Origin: Lachnospiraceae bacterium UBA3821
Lineage (GTDB): Bacteria; Bacillota; Clostridia; Lachnospirales; Lachnospiraceae
Direction: 5' to 3'
NCBI GenBank assembly: GCA_002368865.1
Contig: DFDT01000171.1
Span: 1-27,620, forward strand
Length of the DNA stretch: 27,620 nucleotides
Positions 14,401-22,877 of this stretch are shown here, piece after piece. The notes below the pieces were generated by a model that worked only from the letters and a program-made list of their open reading frames with translations, searched no databases and had not been told where the DNA came from. Numbering within the stretch: position 1 is the first letter of the stretch; each line of letters begins with the position of its first letter. The translations under genes and the position numbers were made by a program.

Positions 14401-15567
14401 TCAGATTTTTCCCTTCGCTGCCAACTCCAGGATCTCCCCAAACCTCTCCTGCAGAGCATATTCGGCAAACACCTTCTGCTGCCCACGCCCCACGATCTCC
14501 CGCCTCATATCCTCATGCTCCAAATAGAACCTGGCCTTTGCGAAAGCATCTTCCACACTCTCATATAATACCATTTCTTCCCCGTCTGCGAACTGCTCCG
14601 CCAATTCCGGCTGATAGTTGGAAAGCAGGAAGCCTCCTGCTCCCATCACATCCAGCGCCCGCAGGGGGATTCCACTCTGGATACAACGCAAAGACGGATT
14701 CAGATTGATCTTGGTACAGGCAAAAATCTTTGGCATCTCCTCCACATAGTCAACAGGCGGAAAACATTTCACTCCCTGCAGGACCGTACTGGATTGAAAA
14801 GAATAAAGTTTGGTATCAAAATAGCGTCCAAACAGCCCCAGCAATAACAGCCTCTCTTTTCTCGTAATCTCACTGGCCATTGCGAAGGTCATCGCCTCCC
14901 GCAGCAGTTGAAACGAAGTTTCGGGATGCTGTTCCTTGATATACTGGTTAATGCTCGTGATCACGCCCTCATTGATCATTTCATCAAACAGATAGGTACC
15001 ATACAGATCCTGCTGTATTGCAATCGCCGCGTCCAGATATCCCTGCGTGTACTCATCAGCTAATGCTCTGATCTCCTGATATCTTGATTCGTACAGACTT
15101 CCCACCAGCGACACTTCAGCTGCAAACCGCTTCCGTTCCCTGTCTGTGATCTGAAGTCTCTTCAGTCTATCCCTGTTCACACAAAGAGGCAGATAATGTA
15201 CTGTTTCAAATCCCGCTTTCACATACTGCTCCGTCTGGATCCGGTCAAAGAAGATCACCGTGTTCACCGGATTGCCCAATGTTTCCTCAATGCGCACCAC
15301 ATTCAAGGGATTGTCATAACACCATGCAATATATCTAATCCCGTTCCTCTGTGCCATTTGAGACAAAAGCGGCCAATAATTCACACTAAACAGCACATCA
15401 AACCGCTTTGTATCCACATGCTCCCCAAACCATTTTTCAAACGCCTCATCCACGTTTTTGTCCGTGAATTTCCATGCAAACTTCTCTACAGAAATCCCTT
15501 TCTCACGACACACCCACTCCACATCATACTGTAGATAGGATGGCCAGTCATACAATAAGATACGCAT
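14401..15567 (-). CDS. CgeB-like glycosyltransferase, copy 2
   Basis: This 388-residue protein is organised like its neighbour. The N-terminal half (RILLYDWPSYLQYDVEW, then IRYIAWCYDNPLNVVRIEE) is followed by a C-terminal half with IPLRALDVMGAGGFLLSNYQ and FADGEEMVLYESVEDAFAKA. The paired IPLRA-DVMGAGGFLL core is shared almost word for word with copy 1, while the N-terminal halves differ more, as expected if they use related donors on different acceptors. The start is ATG at 15567 with GGAGAAGG directly upstream, and it follows the LegC gene by 19 bases. Confidence 0.82.
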   Translation of the reverse strand: MRILLYDWPSYLQYDVEWVCREKGISVEKFAWKFTDKNVDEAFEKWFGEHVDTKRFDVLFSVNYWPLLSQMAQRNGIRYIAWCYDNPLNVVRIEETLGNPVNTVIFFDRIQTEQYVKAGFETVHYLPLCVNRDRLKRLQITDRERKRFAAEVSLVGSLYESRYQEIRALADEYTQGYLDAAIAIQQDLYGTYLFDEMINEGVITSINQYIKEQHPETSFQLLREAMTFAMASEITRKERLLLLGLFGRYFDTKLYSFQSSTVLQGVKCFPPVDYVEEMPKIFACTKINLNPSLRCIQSGIPLRALDVMGAGGFLLSNYQPELAEQFADGEEMVLYESVEDAFAKARFYLEHEDMRREIVGRGQQKVFAEYALQERFGEILELAAKGKI

Positions 15568-15586
15568 CTATCCTTCTCCGTCCAAA

Positions 15587-16741
15587 TTATCCTGTAACCA
15601 GTTTGATCTTCTCAGCCACGTACCGGATCTCCTCCGCTGTCAGATTCGTACTGCAAGGGATATTCACCACCCGTTCACTGTAATACTCTGCTCTTTCGAT
15701 CCGATAAGCCACTGCATCCGCATAGGGCTTCTGCCTGTGGATCAATCCCCAGATGGCACGCGATTGTACCCCTTCCTGCTGCAGCGCTTCTATCACCTCT
15801 CTTACGGTCTTTCCACACTTTTGCGCATCCAACACAACAGAATAAAACCACTTATTGGATGCCGTTCCCTTCCTGAACCCAAGCAACTCCACGGCCCCAC
15901 AATCCTGCAGCAGTTCCCGGTACAATGCATAATTCTGCTGTTTCCTACGGATAAATTCCGGCAGTTCCTCCAGCTGTGCAACCCCCAGGGCTGCCTGTAG
16001 ATTTGTCATCCGATAATTGTATCCCACCTCATTGTGCACATAATACTGCGCATCATCCTTTGCCTGCGTGGAGAGATAACGCATATGATCCACCGTCTCC
16101 TTATGATGCGCCGTGACCGCCCCGCCTCCGCCGGTGGTAATGATCTTATTTCCGTTAAATGAGAACGCTCCATAATCCCCGATGGTTCCGGCGTACTTTC
16201 CGGCATACTTACCTTCCGCATAAAACGTTCCCAATGCTTCCGTGGCATCCTCCACCACTTTCAGACGATACTGCTCCGCAATCTCCATAATAGATTCCAT
16301 ATCTGCCAGATTACCGAAAACATGCACTACCACAACTGCCTTCACAGGTTTTCCATGAAACCGCAGGACACCGTCTGCAACGACACACTCTTTCTCGCAG
16401 AATTCTTTCAGCTTGACCGAATCCATACACAGACTGTCATCACAGTCCATAAAAACCGGCTCAGCCCCAAGATATCTGACCGGATTCACCGCCGCAATAA
16501 AAGTGAGCGTCGGCACAATGACAACGTCACCGAAGCCCACACCGGCATCGATCAGGCTCAAATGGATTGCAGCCGTGCCACTCTGACATGCCGCCACGCC
16601 CTCCGCATAAAGAAAGTCTGCCAGATTCTCCTCCAGCCTGGTGATGAACGCGCCACCCGTGGAAACCCAGGTGGCATCGATTGCCTCATCTACATATTTC
16701 TTTTCATTTCCCTCAAAATTCGGAACCGATAACGGTATCAT
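15587..16741 (-). CDS. LegC-type sugar aminotransferase
   Basis: Using the ATG at 16741 (IPLSVPNFEGNEKKYVDEAI follows, with AAGGA upstream), this is a 384-residue DegT/DnrJ/EryC1-family PLP enzyme. It has VIVPTLTFIAAVNPVRYLGA, VVEDATEALG and the PLP-lysine segment SFNGNKIITTGGGG. The sequence style is that of LegC, which aminates C4 of the UDP-4-keto-6-deoxy sugar made by a LegB or PseB enzyme. An ATG 39 bases further upstream overlaps the previous gene and is less likely. Its downstream neighbours are the CgeB-like genes; upstream is the putative glycosyltransferase, with a 16-base gap. Confidence 0.9.
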   Translation of the reverse strand: MIPLSVPNFEGNEKKYVDEAIDATWVSTGGAFITRLEENLADFLYAEGVAACQSGTAAIHLSLIDAGVGFGDVVIVPTLTFIAAVNPVRYLGAEPVFMDCDDSLCMDSVKLKEFCEKECVVADGVLRFHGKPVKAVVVVHVFGNLADMESIMEIAEQYRLKVVEDATEALGTFYAEGKYAGKYAGTIGDYGAFSFNGNKIITTGGGGAVTAHHKETVDHMRYLSTQAKDDAQYYVHNEVGYNYRMTNLQAALGVAQLEELPEFIRRKQQNYALYRELLQDCGAVELLGFRKGTASNKWFYSVVLDAQKCGKTVREVIEALQQEGVQSRAIWGLIHRQKPYADAVAYRIERAEYYSERVVNIPCSTNLTAEEIRYVAEKIKLVTG

Positions 16742-16757
16742 ATTTCCTTCCCCCTCT

Positions 16758-17705
16758 TCAATCATCCCAGACTTCCACATATCCTCCGTTAAACTCCGGT
16801 TGGATTGCTTGCAGCATCTGCTTTGCCGTCAGCTTTTCCTGATACTCAGGATTATCAAACATGTTCTTATGATCCTCTCTCACAGACTGATTTTTTTCAA
16901 ATGAGATGGCGTCAAAATCCCTGCCTAACCATGTGAAATCCCGCTCAGATATGGTTTTCGGATCAAAAAACTCTGCTCCGAGCCGAAAAGAATGCCACTC
17001 CCTTAAGCGATACGACATCGTATAATTTAACGCGACGAACGTACCATAGGTTTCGAACTCACTGAATACACCCTCCTGCATCTGTTCCGGCGAAATCGCA
17101 TACAGGATTTTCTCCCAGAACTGCGTACCGTCAAAATCCGCATTTGACTCTATTCGGCTGATCAGATCCCGCATAATATCCTTTCGGAACAACATATGCT
17201 CCGAAATAAAGGACTTCTCAATCACCTTATGAAGCCCCGGCAGAAGCCTTCCCATGGTATCAAAATACTCTTGTTTCAGCTCTGTCTTCAGATCCAGATA
17301 AGGCACATCCGTACCCCCTTTGAACATATGGACTGTTCTGCACGGCACCGTATCCCCGTCCCAGGTCATATAATACTCATCTTCACAGAGTAACGCATAC
17401 CGCATCTTCAGAAACTGCTGATAATACCACCCCGTGATTCCCCGCGGCAACTCCTGACCTTTTAATATTCCGGCCAAACGCTTTTTCATCAGCTCATGCA
17501 CATCATGAAAAGGCAGAATGCTATCCTCATCTATCCAGTCGATATCACAGTGTTCCAATTTCTTTGCCATCTGCCCCACGGCACGATTGCCCACAAAGAT
17601 CAGTTTCCGACATTGTATATCCTGCAAAAGTCTATGATACAGATTACTGATCCGCGGAAAATCCTTCTCCGCCACCACAATGAGAACATCAAAATCCTCA
17701 GCCAT
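16758..17705 (-). CDS. Putative GT-A-like glycosyltransferase (DUF6492-like)
   Basis: This 315-residue protein has no strong named match from my reading. It starts like a GT-A glycosyltransferase (FDVLIVVAEKDFPRISNLY). GWYYQQFLKMRYALL (about 92-106) precedes EDEYYMTWDGDTVPCR, which contains a DxD-type metal site (Asp116, Asp118). This layout fits the DUF6492 family of presumed glycosyltransferases. The gene overlaps the stop of the LegG gene by eight bases and is followed by LegC, so it is part of the sugar operon. It probably transfers a sugar, but donor and acceptor are not known. Confidence 0.7.
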   Translation of the reverse strand: MAEDFDVLIVVAEKDFPRISNLYHRLLQDIQCRKLIFVGNRAVGQMAKKLEHCDIDWIDEDSILPFHDVHELMKKRLAGILKGQELPRGITGWYYQQFLKMRYALLCEDEYYMTWDGDTVPCRTVHMFKGGTDVPYLDLKTELKQEYFDTMGRLLPGLHKVIEKSFISEHMLFRKDIMRDLISRIESNADFDGTQFWEKILYAISPEQMQEGVFSEFETYGTFVALNYTMSYRLREWHSFRLGAEFFDPKTISERDFTWLGRDFDAISFEKNQSVREDHKNMFDNPEYQEKLTAKQMLQAIQPEFNGGYVEVWDD

Positions 17706-18879
17706 TTTTGTATCCCTCCACTCCTATATCGTAAAACACTTTTTTCAGATCTATATTCCCGGCGTTCACAACCTCCACAGCTTTTGTAGCGATCCGCTGT
17801 GCTGCATGCCCGTCCCCGTATGGCGAAACTACTTTCCTGCACACAGCCTTATGCGTATCACTCATCGCAAGCATTATGGCATCGATTATGTTCCCGCTTT
17901 CCGGGCCGCAGTTGATGATACTTTCGGATTGCAGCCGCCCTCTTTGTCTGTCGCCAATATTGACAGTCGGCACATGAAATGCCGGGGTCTCAATGATCCC
18001 ACTCGACGAGTTCCCCAGCACAAATTCCGCCGATCTCATCAGCGATAAATACCGACGAACCCCCAGTGATGTGAATACGTGAAGATTCGCAATCTTTTCG
18101 TCCGCTTCGTCAAGCAGAGCATTGATCCTTGCACCGCCCTGATCCGCGTTTGCCTTTGTTATGATAAACTGAATATCCGGAAAACTTTTGACGGCTGATA
18201 AAAGGTTATTCACCTGTTCCTCCACGTCTCCATCCTCATTGGTCACCGGATGATATGTACAGAGCGCATACCGGCACTCAGCCAAGCCTACACTTTCCAA
18301 CGCCTCCGCACGATCCATATCCGCCACGGTAATGATATTATCGATACTGGGGGAGCCAAAGTTGAACACCCGCTCCGGATTCTCTCCCAGCTGAATCACA
18401 CGTCTCCTGCTTTCCTCATTGGTGGTAAAGTGAAGATACGCAATCTTTGTGATGGCATGACGAATCCATTCATCCAGAGCGCCTTCTGTGGTATCACCTC
18501 CGGCAATATGAAAGACCGGCGTTCTCGTGTTTCCGGCAGCTATGGCAACCGCCAGCATCTCATACCTATCGCCGAGTAGCATGACTGCACTGTATTTCTC
18601 CGCGCCGAACAACTTTGTAAACTTTACCAAGACTTCCGCCTGATCATTCGATATACTATTGCAATCCGCAGAGTCTGTCGGGACGGGAATTTCATGATCT
18701 ATCCGATCTCCTGTCGCTTTGATTTCATCAACCGTATATCCAAATTCCCGGCTGAGATGGGTGCCGGAAACAATGAGTTCAACACGAAGCTCTTCACTTT
18801 CAAACTCTCTCAGCTCCTTTATGACGGGATGCATAAGACCATACTCCGCCCTTGTGGTCGTAACTACAGCAATCTTTTT
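17698..18879 (-). CDS. UDP-sugar 2-epimerase (hydrolysing), LegG/NeuC family
   Basis: I place the start at GTG 18879, giving 393 residues beginning KKIAVVTTTRAEYGLM, the exact family start, with AGGGA seven bases upstream. An in-frame ATG at 18897 would add six residues but lacks a comparable site. Family segments include VMLLGDRYEMLAVAIAAG, IAGGDTTEGALDEWIRHAI, FNFGSPSIDN and VLGNSSSGIIETPAF. Known reaction: C2 epimerisation and removal of UDP from a di-N-acetylated or N-acetylated sugar, giving the free sugar that NeuB-type synthases condense with PEP. No such synthase is in the window. Confidence 0.93.
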   Translation of the reverse strand, partial: KKIAVVTTTRAEYGLMHPVIKELREFESEELRVELIVSGTHLSREFGYTVDEIKATGDRIDHEIPVPTDSADCNSISNDQAEVLVKFTKLFGAEKYSAVMLLGDRYEMLAVAIAAGNTRTPVFHIAGGDTTEGALDEWIRHAITKIAYLHFTTNEESRRRVIQLGENPERVFNFGSPSIDNIITVADMDRAEALESVGLAECRYALCTYHPVTNEDGDVEEQVNNLLSAVKSFPDIQFIITKANADQGGARINALLDEADEKIANLHVFTSLGVRRYLSLMRSAEFVLGNSSSGIIETPAFHVPTVNIGDRQRGRLQSESIINCGPESGNIIDAIMLAMSDTHKAVCRKVVSPYGDGHAAQRIATKAVEVVNAGNIDLKKVFYDIGVEGYKNG

Positions 18880-18924
18880 CACGATAATTTCCCTCATTTT
18901 ATTTGCTTCTTTTGAATTCCCTGC

Positions 18925-20118
18925 TCATACAGCAAACAGCACATGGTCACACGGCCAAAGCCCCCTACCGTTGAACCTTAGGTAATAGGTATAATCCTCC
19001 CGCATACTGTCGATCAATCGAGGTATCTGAAAGAGATCCTCTGGCTTGTGATAAGTGGAGATCAAAAGTCTGGGTTTGTCCTCTGTGATATGACGCTTGG
19101 CGCCCTTCAATGCATCCTGCTCCGCGCCTTCGATGTCCATCTTGATCACAGTCACGGGCTCTTTGATATCCTCATCCAACGCCACCACGTCAACAGCTAC
19201 TTTACCATCAGAAGCCATCCGCGTACCAGCTTTATAGGAGTTTTCATCTATAAACATAGAACCGCTTGCGGCGCCTGCCCCCTTACGTCTGAATATAACG
19301 TCATCATATCCAGCCAGATTCTGCTTTGCCTGCTCTATGATCTCGGGGGAAATCTCATAGCAATAGATTCGCCTGTATTTTCCTCCATAAATCTCCAGAT
19401 AATCCATCACGGTATCACCAATATAAGCGCCGCAATCCACAAAAACTTCCTTCTCATCACAGTCCAACAGATCCAGATCAAAATAATCCCTGTAAATATT
19501 CTCATGAAGATCATTTAGATCATTCGTATCAAATGTAAACCAAAACCGTACGATCCGCAGCAGAATCTGTTTGGACTTATAATCCGCAAGCCTCTCATAT
19601 AACCATCTGAAATTTTCAATCTCCCGTTTCATCATATCCACATAGGCAACAATCAGAGAGTAATCCTCCCGCTCCACGTCTATTGTCCCTGTCAAAAAAG
19701 GATATATCTGGGGAAGCATTGCAAACTGCGGTTTGTATTCCTCTGGGTAAGAGTTAAAAAGAGCTATGGTATTCTCTACAATAATGTCCCTGTCCACATA
19801 ACAGAAATACTCGTAAATCGCCCAAAATTCACTGTCAATCTTCTTCCCACTCCGACGCTCCATGCTAAGCTTCCAGACAGGCAGCATTCCTTTGATTTCC
19901 GCACACCCCCCCTTATCCCCTTGCCAGTCGGAATTGATACACTCCAGATTGATTTCCTGAGACAGATAAAGCTGCCAGTTTAACTGTCTTGCCGTAACAG
20001 CCAAAACCTCCTCTATACTGGAAGACAGTTCTCCTCCCTCGGCGCGCTCCACCAGCGCTTCCACATTCGATATGATTTCTGCGAGTTCATTCAATGTTTT
20101 TGTATTTAGATAACGCAT
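18925..20118 (-). CDS. FkbM-family methyltransferase with a long N-terminal extension
   Basis: With the start at ATG 20118 (RYLNTKTLNELAEIIS follows; GAGGT seven bases upstream), this is 397 residues. Two other in-frame ATGs further upstream (20154, 20148) are possible but less well placed. The C-terminal half holds the SAM-binding motif VFVDCGAYIGDTV (about 226-238), IYCYEISPEI, and the FkbM segment VTVIKMDIEGAEQDALKGA. The first 220 or so residues are a helical region outside the normal methyltransferase core. It is the first gene of the glycan operon and probably O-methylates a sugar. It lies 35 bases after the terminator at 20177-20214, and I see no convincing promoter of its own. Confidence 0.88.
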   Translation of the reverse strand: MRYLNTKTLNELAEIISNVEALVERAEGGELSSSIEEVLAVTARQLNWQLYLSQEINLECINSDWQGDKGGCAEIKGMLPVWKLSMERRSGKKIDSEFWAIYEYFCYVDRDIIVENTIALFNSYPEEYKPQFAMLPQIYPFLTGTIDVEREDYSLIVAYVDMMKREIENFRWLYERLADYKSKQILLRIVRFWFTFDTNDLNDLHENIYRDYFDLDLLDCDEKEVFVDCGAYIGDTVMDYLEIYGGKYRRIYCYEISPEIIEQAKQNLAGYDDVIFRRKGAGAASGSMFIDENSYKAGTRMASDGKVAVDVVALDEDIKEPVTVIKMDIEGAEQDALKGAKRHITEDKPRLLISTYHKPEDLFQIPRLIDSMREDYTYYLRFNGRGLWPCDHVLFAV

Positions 20119-20176
20119 GATTTTTACCTCTGCCACTACCTCATTCATTACCATTTATATCTCTTGTCCATCAAAA

Positions 20177-20214
20177 AACCGTATTCTATGGTAAGAATAC
20201 CATAAAATACGGTT
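20177..20214 (-). terminator. Terminator of the RADAR cassette
   Basis: A long A/T-rich stem, AACCGTATTCTATGGTA (20177-20193) with TACCATAAAATACGGTT (20198-20214), has one interior mismatch pair and a four-base loop. On the minus strand it is followed by TTTTTT (20178-20173). It lies 51 bases after the rdrB stop and separates the cassette from the glycan operon. A smaller inverted repeat, AAAGGA/TCCTT, lies between it and the stop (about 20226-20242). Confidence 0.9.
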
Positions 20215-20265
20215 CTATGCAAATTAAAGGAACGCTCCTTAACATAAAATATTACTTTGTGTAGA

Positions 20266-22860
20266 TTAGACAAAATCATTCCCTTTCTTGTCAAATCTTA
20301 TTTTAAATCCATTTTGGCGAATATGCTCCAAATATTCATATATTTGCTCATCATTATAATTTTGGGATTTGTGCCTTTGCCTTCGTATTGCACTTAATAA
20401 CAACGCATATTCATAGCTCAGAGATGTATCAAACACACCTAAGTCATCTGTATTGACAGAAACCATAATCTGCGAATGCGTACTATCTGGATCGAGTTTA
20501 TAATCGCAAAATTCCAGGATTGGATGCTGATCATAGTTTGTAAAATATCCAATCAGCCGGTTAGACGTAGGATTGCATTCTATCGCAATTCCTTTTTTAG
20601 CAATGATATTACAGCGCATATACTCCTGCATTTCTTTCATCAGATTTTCATACCATGGTTTTATCTCTATCGGAACCACTTCCAATCCCTTCAATTTGAC
20701 ATTTTTGTCAAATTGGTATCTATAATACAAGTTGGCAATCTCGTCATCTTTCCTATAAAAACTCTCGTTTTTATTCCTCGTACAATACGAATGATATGGA
20801 TATGCCTCATGCAAATAATTATCTAGATACTTTCCCGATCTATATAAATCAGGATGATCCCCCCGCAAATGCCAACTACGGTAGAATGCTTCCAAGTCAT
20901 TCATACTTCTTCCGGCACTACCCCCGCCATATATCTCATCAATCAACTGATATGCCCTCTGCCTCAAACGTTCTCGCGCCGAGGTCTCCAGATGAATCCC
21001 CCATTCCAACGTCCGAAACAAAAGCCATATACAGTTATCCAGATAATCCTGCTTTGTTAAGTATACATGTCGAAACCGACTTTTATAGTAGCTTTGTGGA
21101 TCAATCCCCATAACCATGCCATGACCTATCCGATCGGCATTGTTCAATTCCAAAAACTCTATGGCCTCATCCACTGCCCGCAATCCATCGCAAATATCTA
21201 AAAAATCCTCTCCGACATGATATGTGATTCCTAAATCCCCCTTTTCACTACATCTTGTCCAATACCTGCTTCCCTCTGAATATCTGTTGCTTCCACGCAA
21301 AAAACGAAATTCCGTAGCAAAGGTTTCAGGCCGACATCCAATTTCACTTGAACACGCATCTATTCCACGCAACCTTGCCTGCAGACTATTTCCATCTTCT
21401 CCTCTGACGCTTTGATAATTATGGCGAAAAAAGTAAATTGCCCTGGCCTGTTTATATATTAAATTACGAAGTTTCCAGTTTCTTGGGCGCAGAACAAACA
21501 TCCCTGTCTGTTTTACCTCTTTCTCCGTAAAAGGACTTTTGGCAAAATGAGTCACATAGAATACTTTTGAACAATCTTCTTTAGAACTCTTCTTAATGAG
21601 CAGATCATTATTGCTGATATACCCTGCCATTTTACCCGCACTCTTCTCCGGCATAATCCTCGCTTCCAAAGACACAATGTGGTTTTCCTGAATCGTTGAA
21701 CAAACAGCAAGCCTTTGCGCCTCTGCTATATATTCCGGAATTCTGTAAAACTGACGTTTTCTATTCTGATATTGCTGAAAATTATGAAAACCATTTCTTT
21801 GATTTGTCTGAATCAATTCGCCCCTGAAATTACTCTTAATCAAAAGATATAAATAAAATATTGATTTTTCAAAGTTTGTGAATTTATTTCTATAAATACG
21901 GGTAAAACACTCATATAGAAAAGCTCTTTCCGCTGACAGCAACCGATTATAGGATTCCGCTTTCAATGCGTACAGCTTTGTACTCATTACATAGTCCAGA
22001 CATCTGCCTTTGGGAGTCTTACATACTTTGGCTCCATAAAACATACGAAGACAATCCACTGCATATATAATACTGTCGTGGTTCTGGAAACGATCATATG
22101 CCATAAAATCTTTCTTAACCCCGGACTCCTCAGAAACTCCTATACAACGCTCGAACAGTAATGCGCGGATAAATGCAGCATACCGCAGCCACTTCGTCCA
22201 TCGCTCTTCATTTGTGATAGAAATATCAGTCTTAGCATCCTCAAGATTTCTTTCAAATCGTTGGCTCTCCCGCAAAGTCTTATATATCGTTTTCGGATGA
22301 TTCATCAGTGCTGCCCATGAAAGCGCAAAGGACTGGGATGATCCGCCCAAATGAAAGTGATTTTCTGCCAATCCGTTTTCCAGCATCTTATTTAATCTTA
22401 AATCGTCTGTACGAATACAATATGGCCAGTCAAAAGACTGTGTGCATGTGCTGGTTCCACTTTTGCGCACATCGCCATGCGCCAGCCATGATGTCACTAT
22501 AAGATCCTGCCCCAGCCTTGCCGTAATCGAATTCCATCCCAATATCTCGTCTATTTTACACAATGGCTCATGATTCTTATACAGCAACACTCTGTCGCCG
22601 TATTGATGAAGCAGTCCGAATACTGAGTCACCTGAATCCTTCCACTGCTTTTGCATCTGTTTAAATCGCATATGTATTTCATCACCGGAATATCCCTTTA
22701 ATTCATCCTTCCCATAATAGTCGTACCACTCAAATGAACCTATTTCGTAAGGACGAGTTTCTTTAAATTTCCCGTTATACAAGTTCCTTATTTCTCCGAG
22801 AACATCCTCCGGTGTCCTCTTTCTGAAGATAATATCCAGATTTTCTCTATCCTGATGCAT
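20266..22860 (-). CDS. rdrB: RADAR adenosine deaminase-fold subunit RdrB
   Basis: This 864-residue protein is far longer than the roughly 350 residues of a metabolic adenosine deaminase, as expected for RdrB. The full metal and catalytic set is visible in order: HFH (168-170), HVGE (548-551), NADRIGHG (574-581), ECNPTSN (761-767) and TDD (804-806). Known role: in RADAR, RdrB forms large cage-like assemblies and deaminates adenosine, reported on RNA and on ATP/dATP, to stop phage growth, working with the ATPase RdrA. The long region between the HxH and HxGE motifs (about 380 residues) is the family insertion. It starts 17 bases after rdrA with only a weak ribosome site, and its ending points to co-expression from the cassette. 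Confidence 0.9.
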   Translation of the reverse strand: MHQDRENLDIIFRKRTPEDVLGEIRNLYNGKFKETRPYEIGSFEWYDYYGKDELKGYSGDEIHMRFKQMQKQWKDSGDSVFGLLHQYGDRVLLYKNHEPLCKIDEILGWNSITARLGQDLIVTSWLAHGDVRKSGTSTCTQSFDWPYCIRTDDLRLNKMLENGLAENHFHLGGSSQSFALSWAALMNHPKTIYKTLRESQRFERNLEDAKTDISITNEERWTKWLRYAAFIRALLFERCIGVSEESGVKKDFMAYDRFQNHDSIIYAVDCLRMFYGAKVCKTPKGRCLDYVMSTKLYALKAESYNRLLSAERAFLYECFTRIYRNKFTNFEKSIFYLYLLIKSNFRGELIQTNQRNGFHNFQQYQNRKRQFYRIPEYIAEAQRLAVCSTIQENHIVSLEARIMPEKSAGKMAGYISNNDLLIKKSSKEDCSKVFYVTHFAKSPFTEKEVKQTGMFVLRPRNWKLRNLIYKQARAIYFFRHNYQSVRGEDGNSLQARLRGIDACSSEIGCRPETFATEFRFLRGSNRYSEGSRYWTRCSEKGDLGITYHVGEDFLDICDGLRAVDEAIEFLELNNADRIGHGMVMGIDPQSYYKSRFRHVYLTKQDYLDNCIWLLFRTLEWGIHLETSARERLRQRAYQLIDEIYGGGSAGRSMNDLEAFYRSWHLRGDHPDLYRSGKYLDNYLHEAYPYHSYCTRNKNESFYRKDDEIANLYYRYQFDKNVKLKGLEVVPIEIKPWYENLMKEMQEYMRCNIIAKKGIAIECNPTSNRLIGYFTNYDQHPILEFCDYKLDPDSTHSQIMVSVNTDDLGVFDTSLSYEYALLLSAIRRQRHKSQNYNDEQIYEYLEHIRQNGFKIRFDKKGNDFV

Positions 22861-22877
22861 TACTCTACCTACTTCTT

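Noticed and set aside
20177..20214. Possible transposon or integrase end at the cassette border
   Set aside because: The inverted repeat has a tight four-base loop and a T-run, which is a transcription terminator; no target-site duplication or transposase gene is seen.
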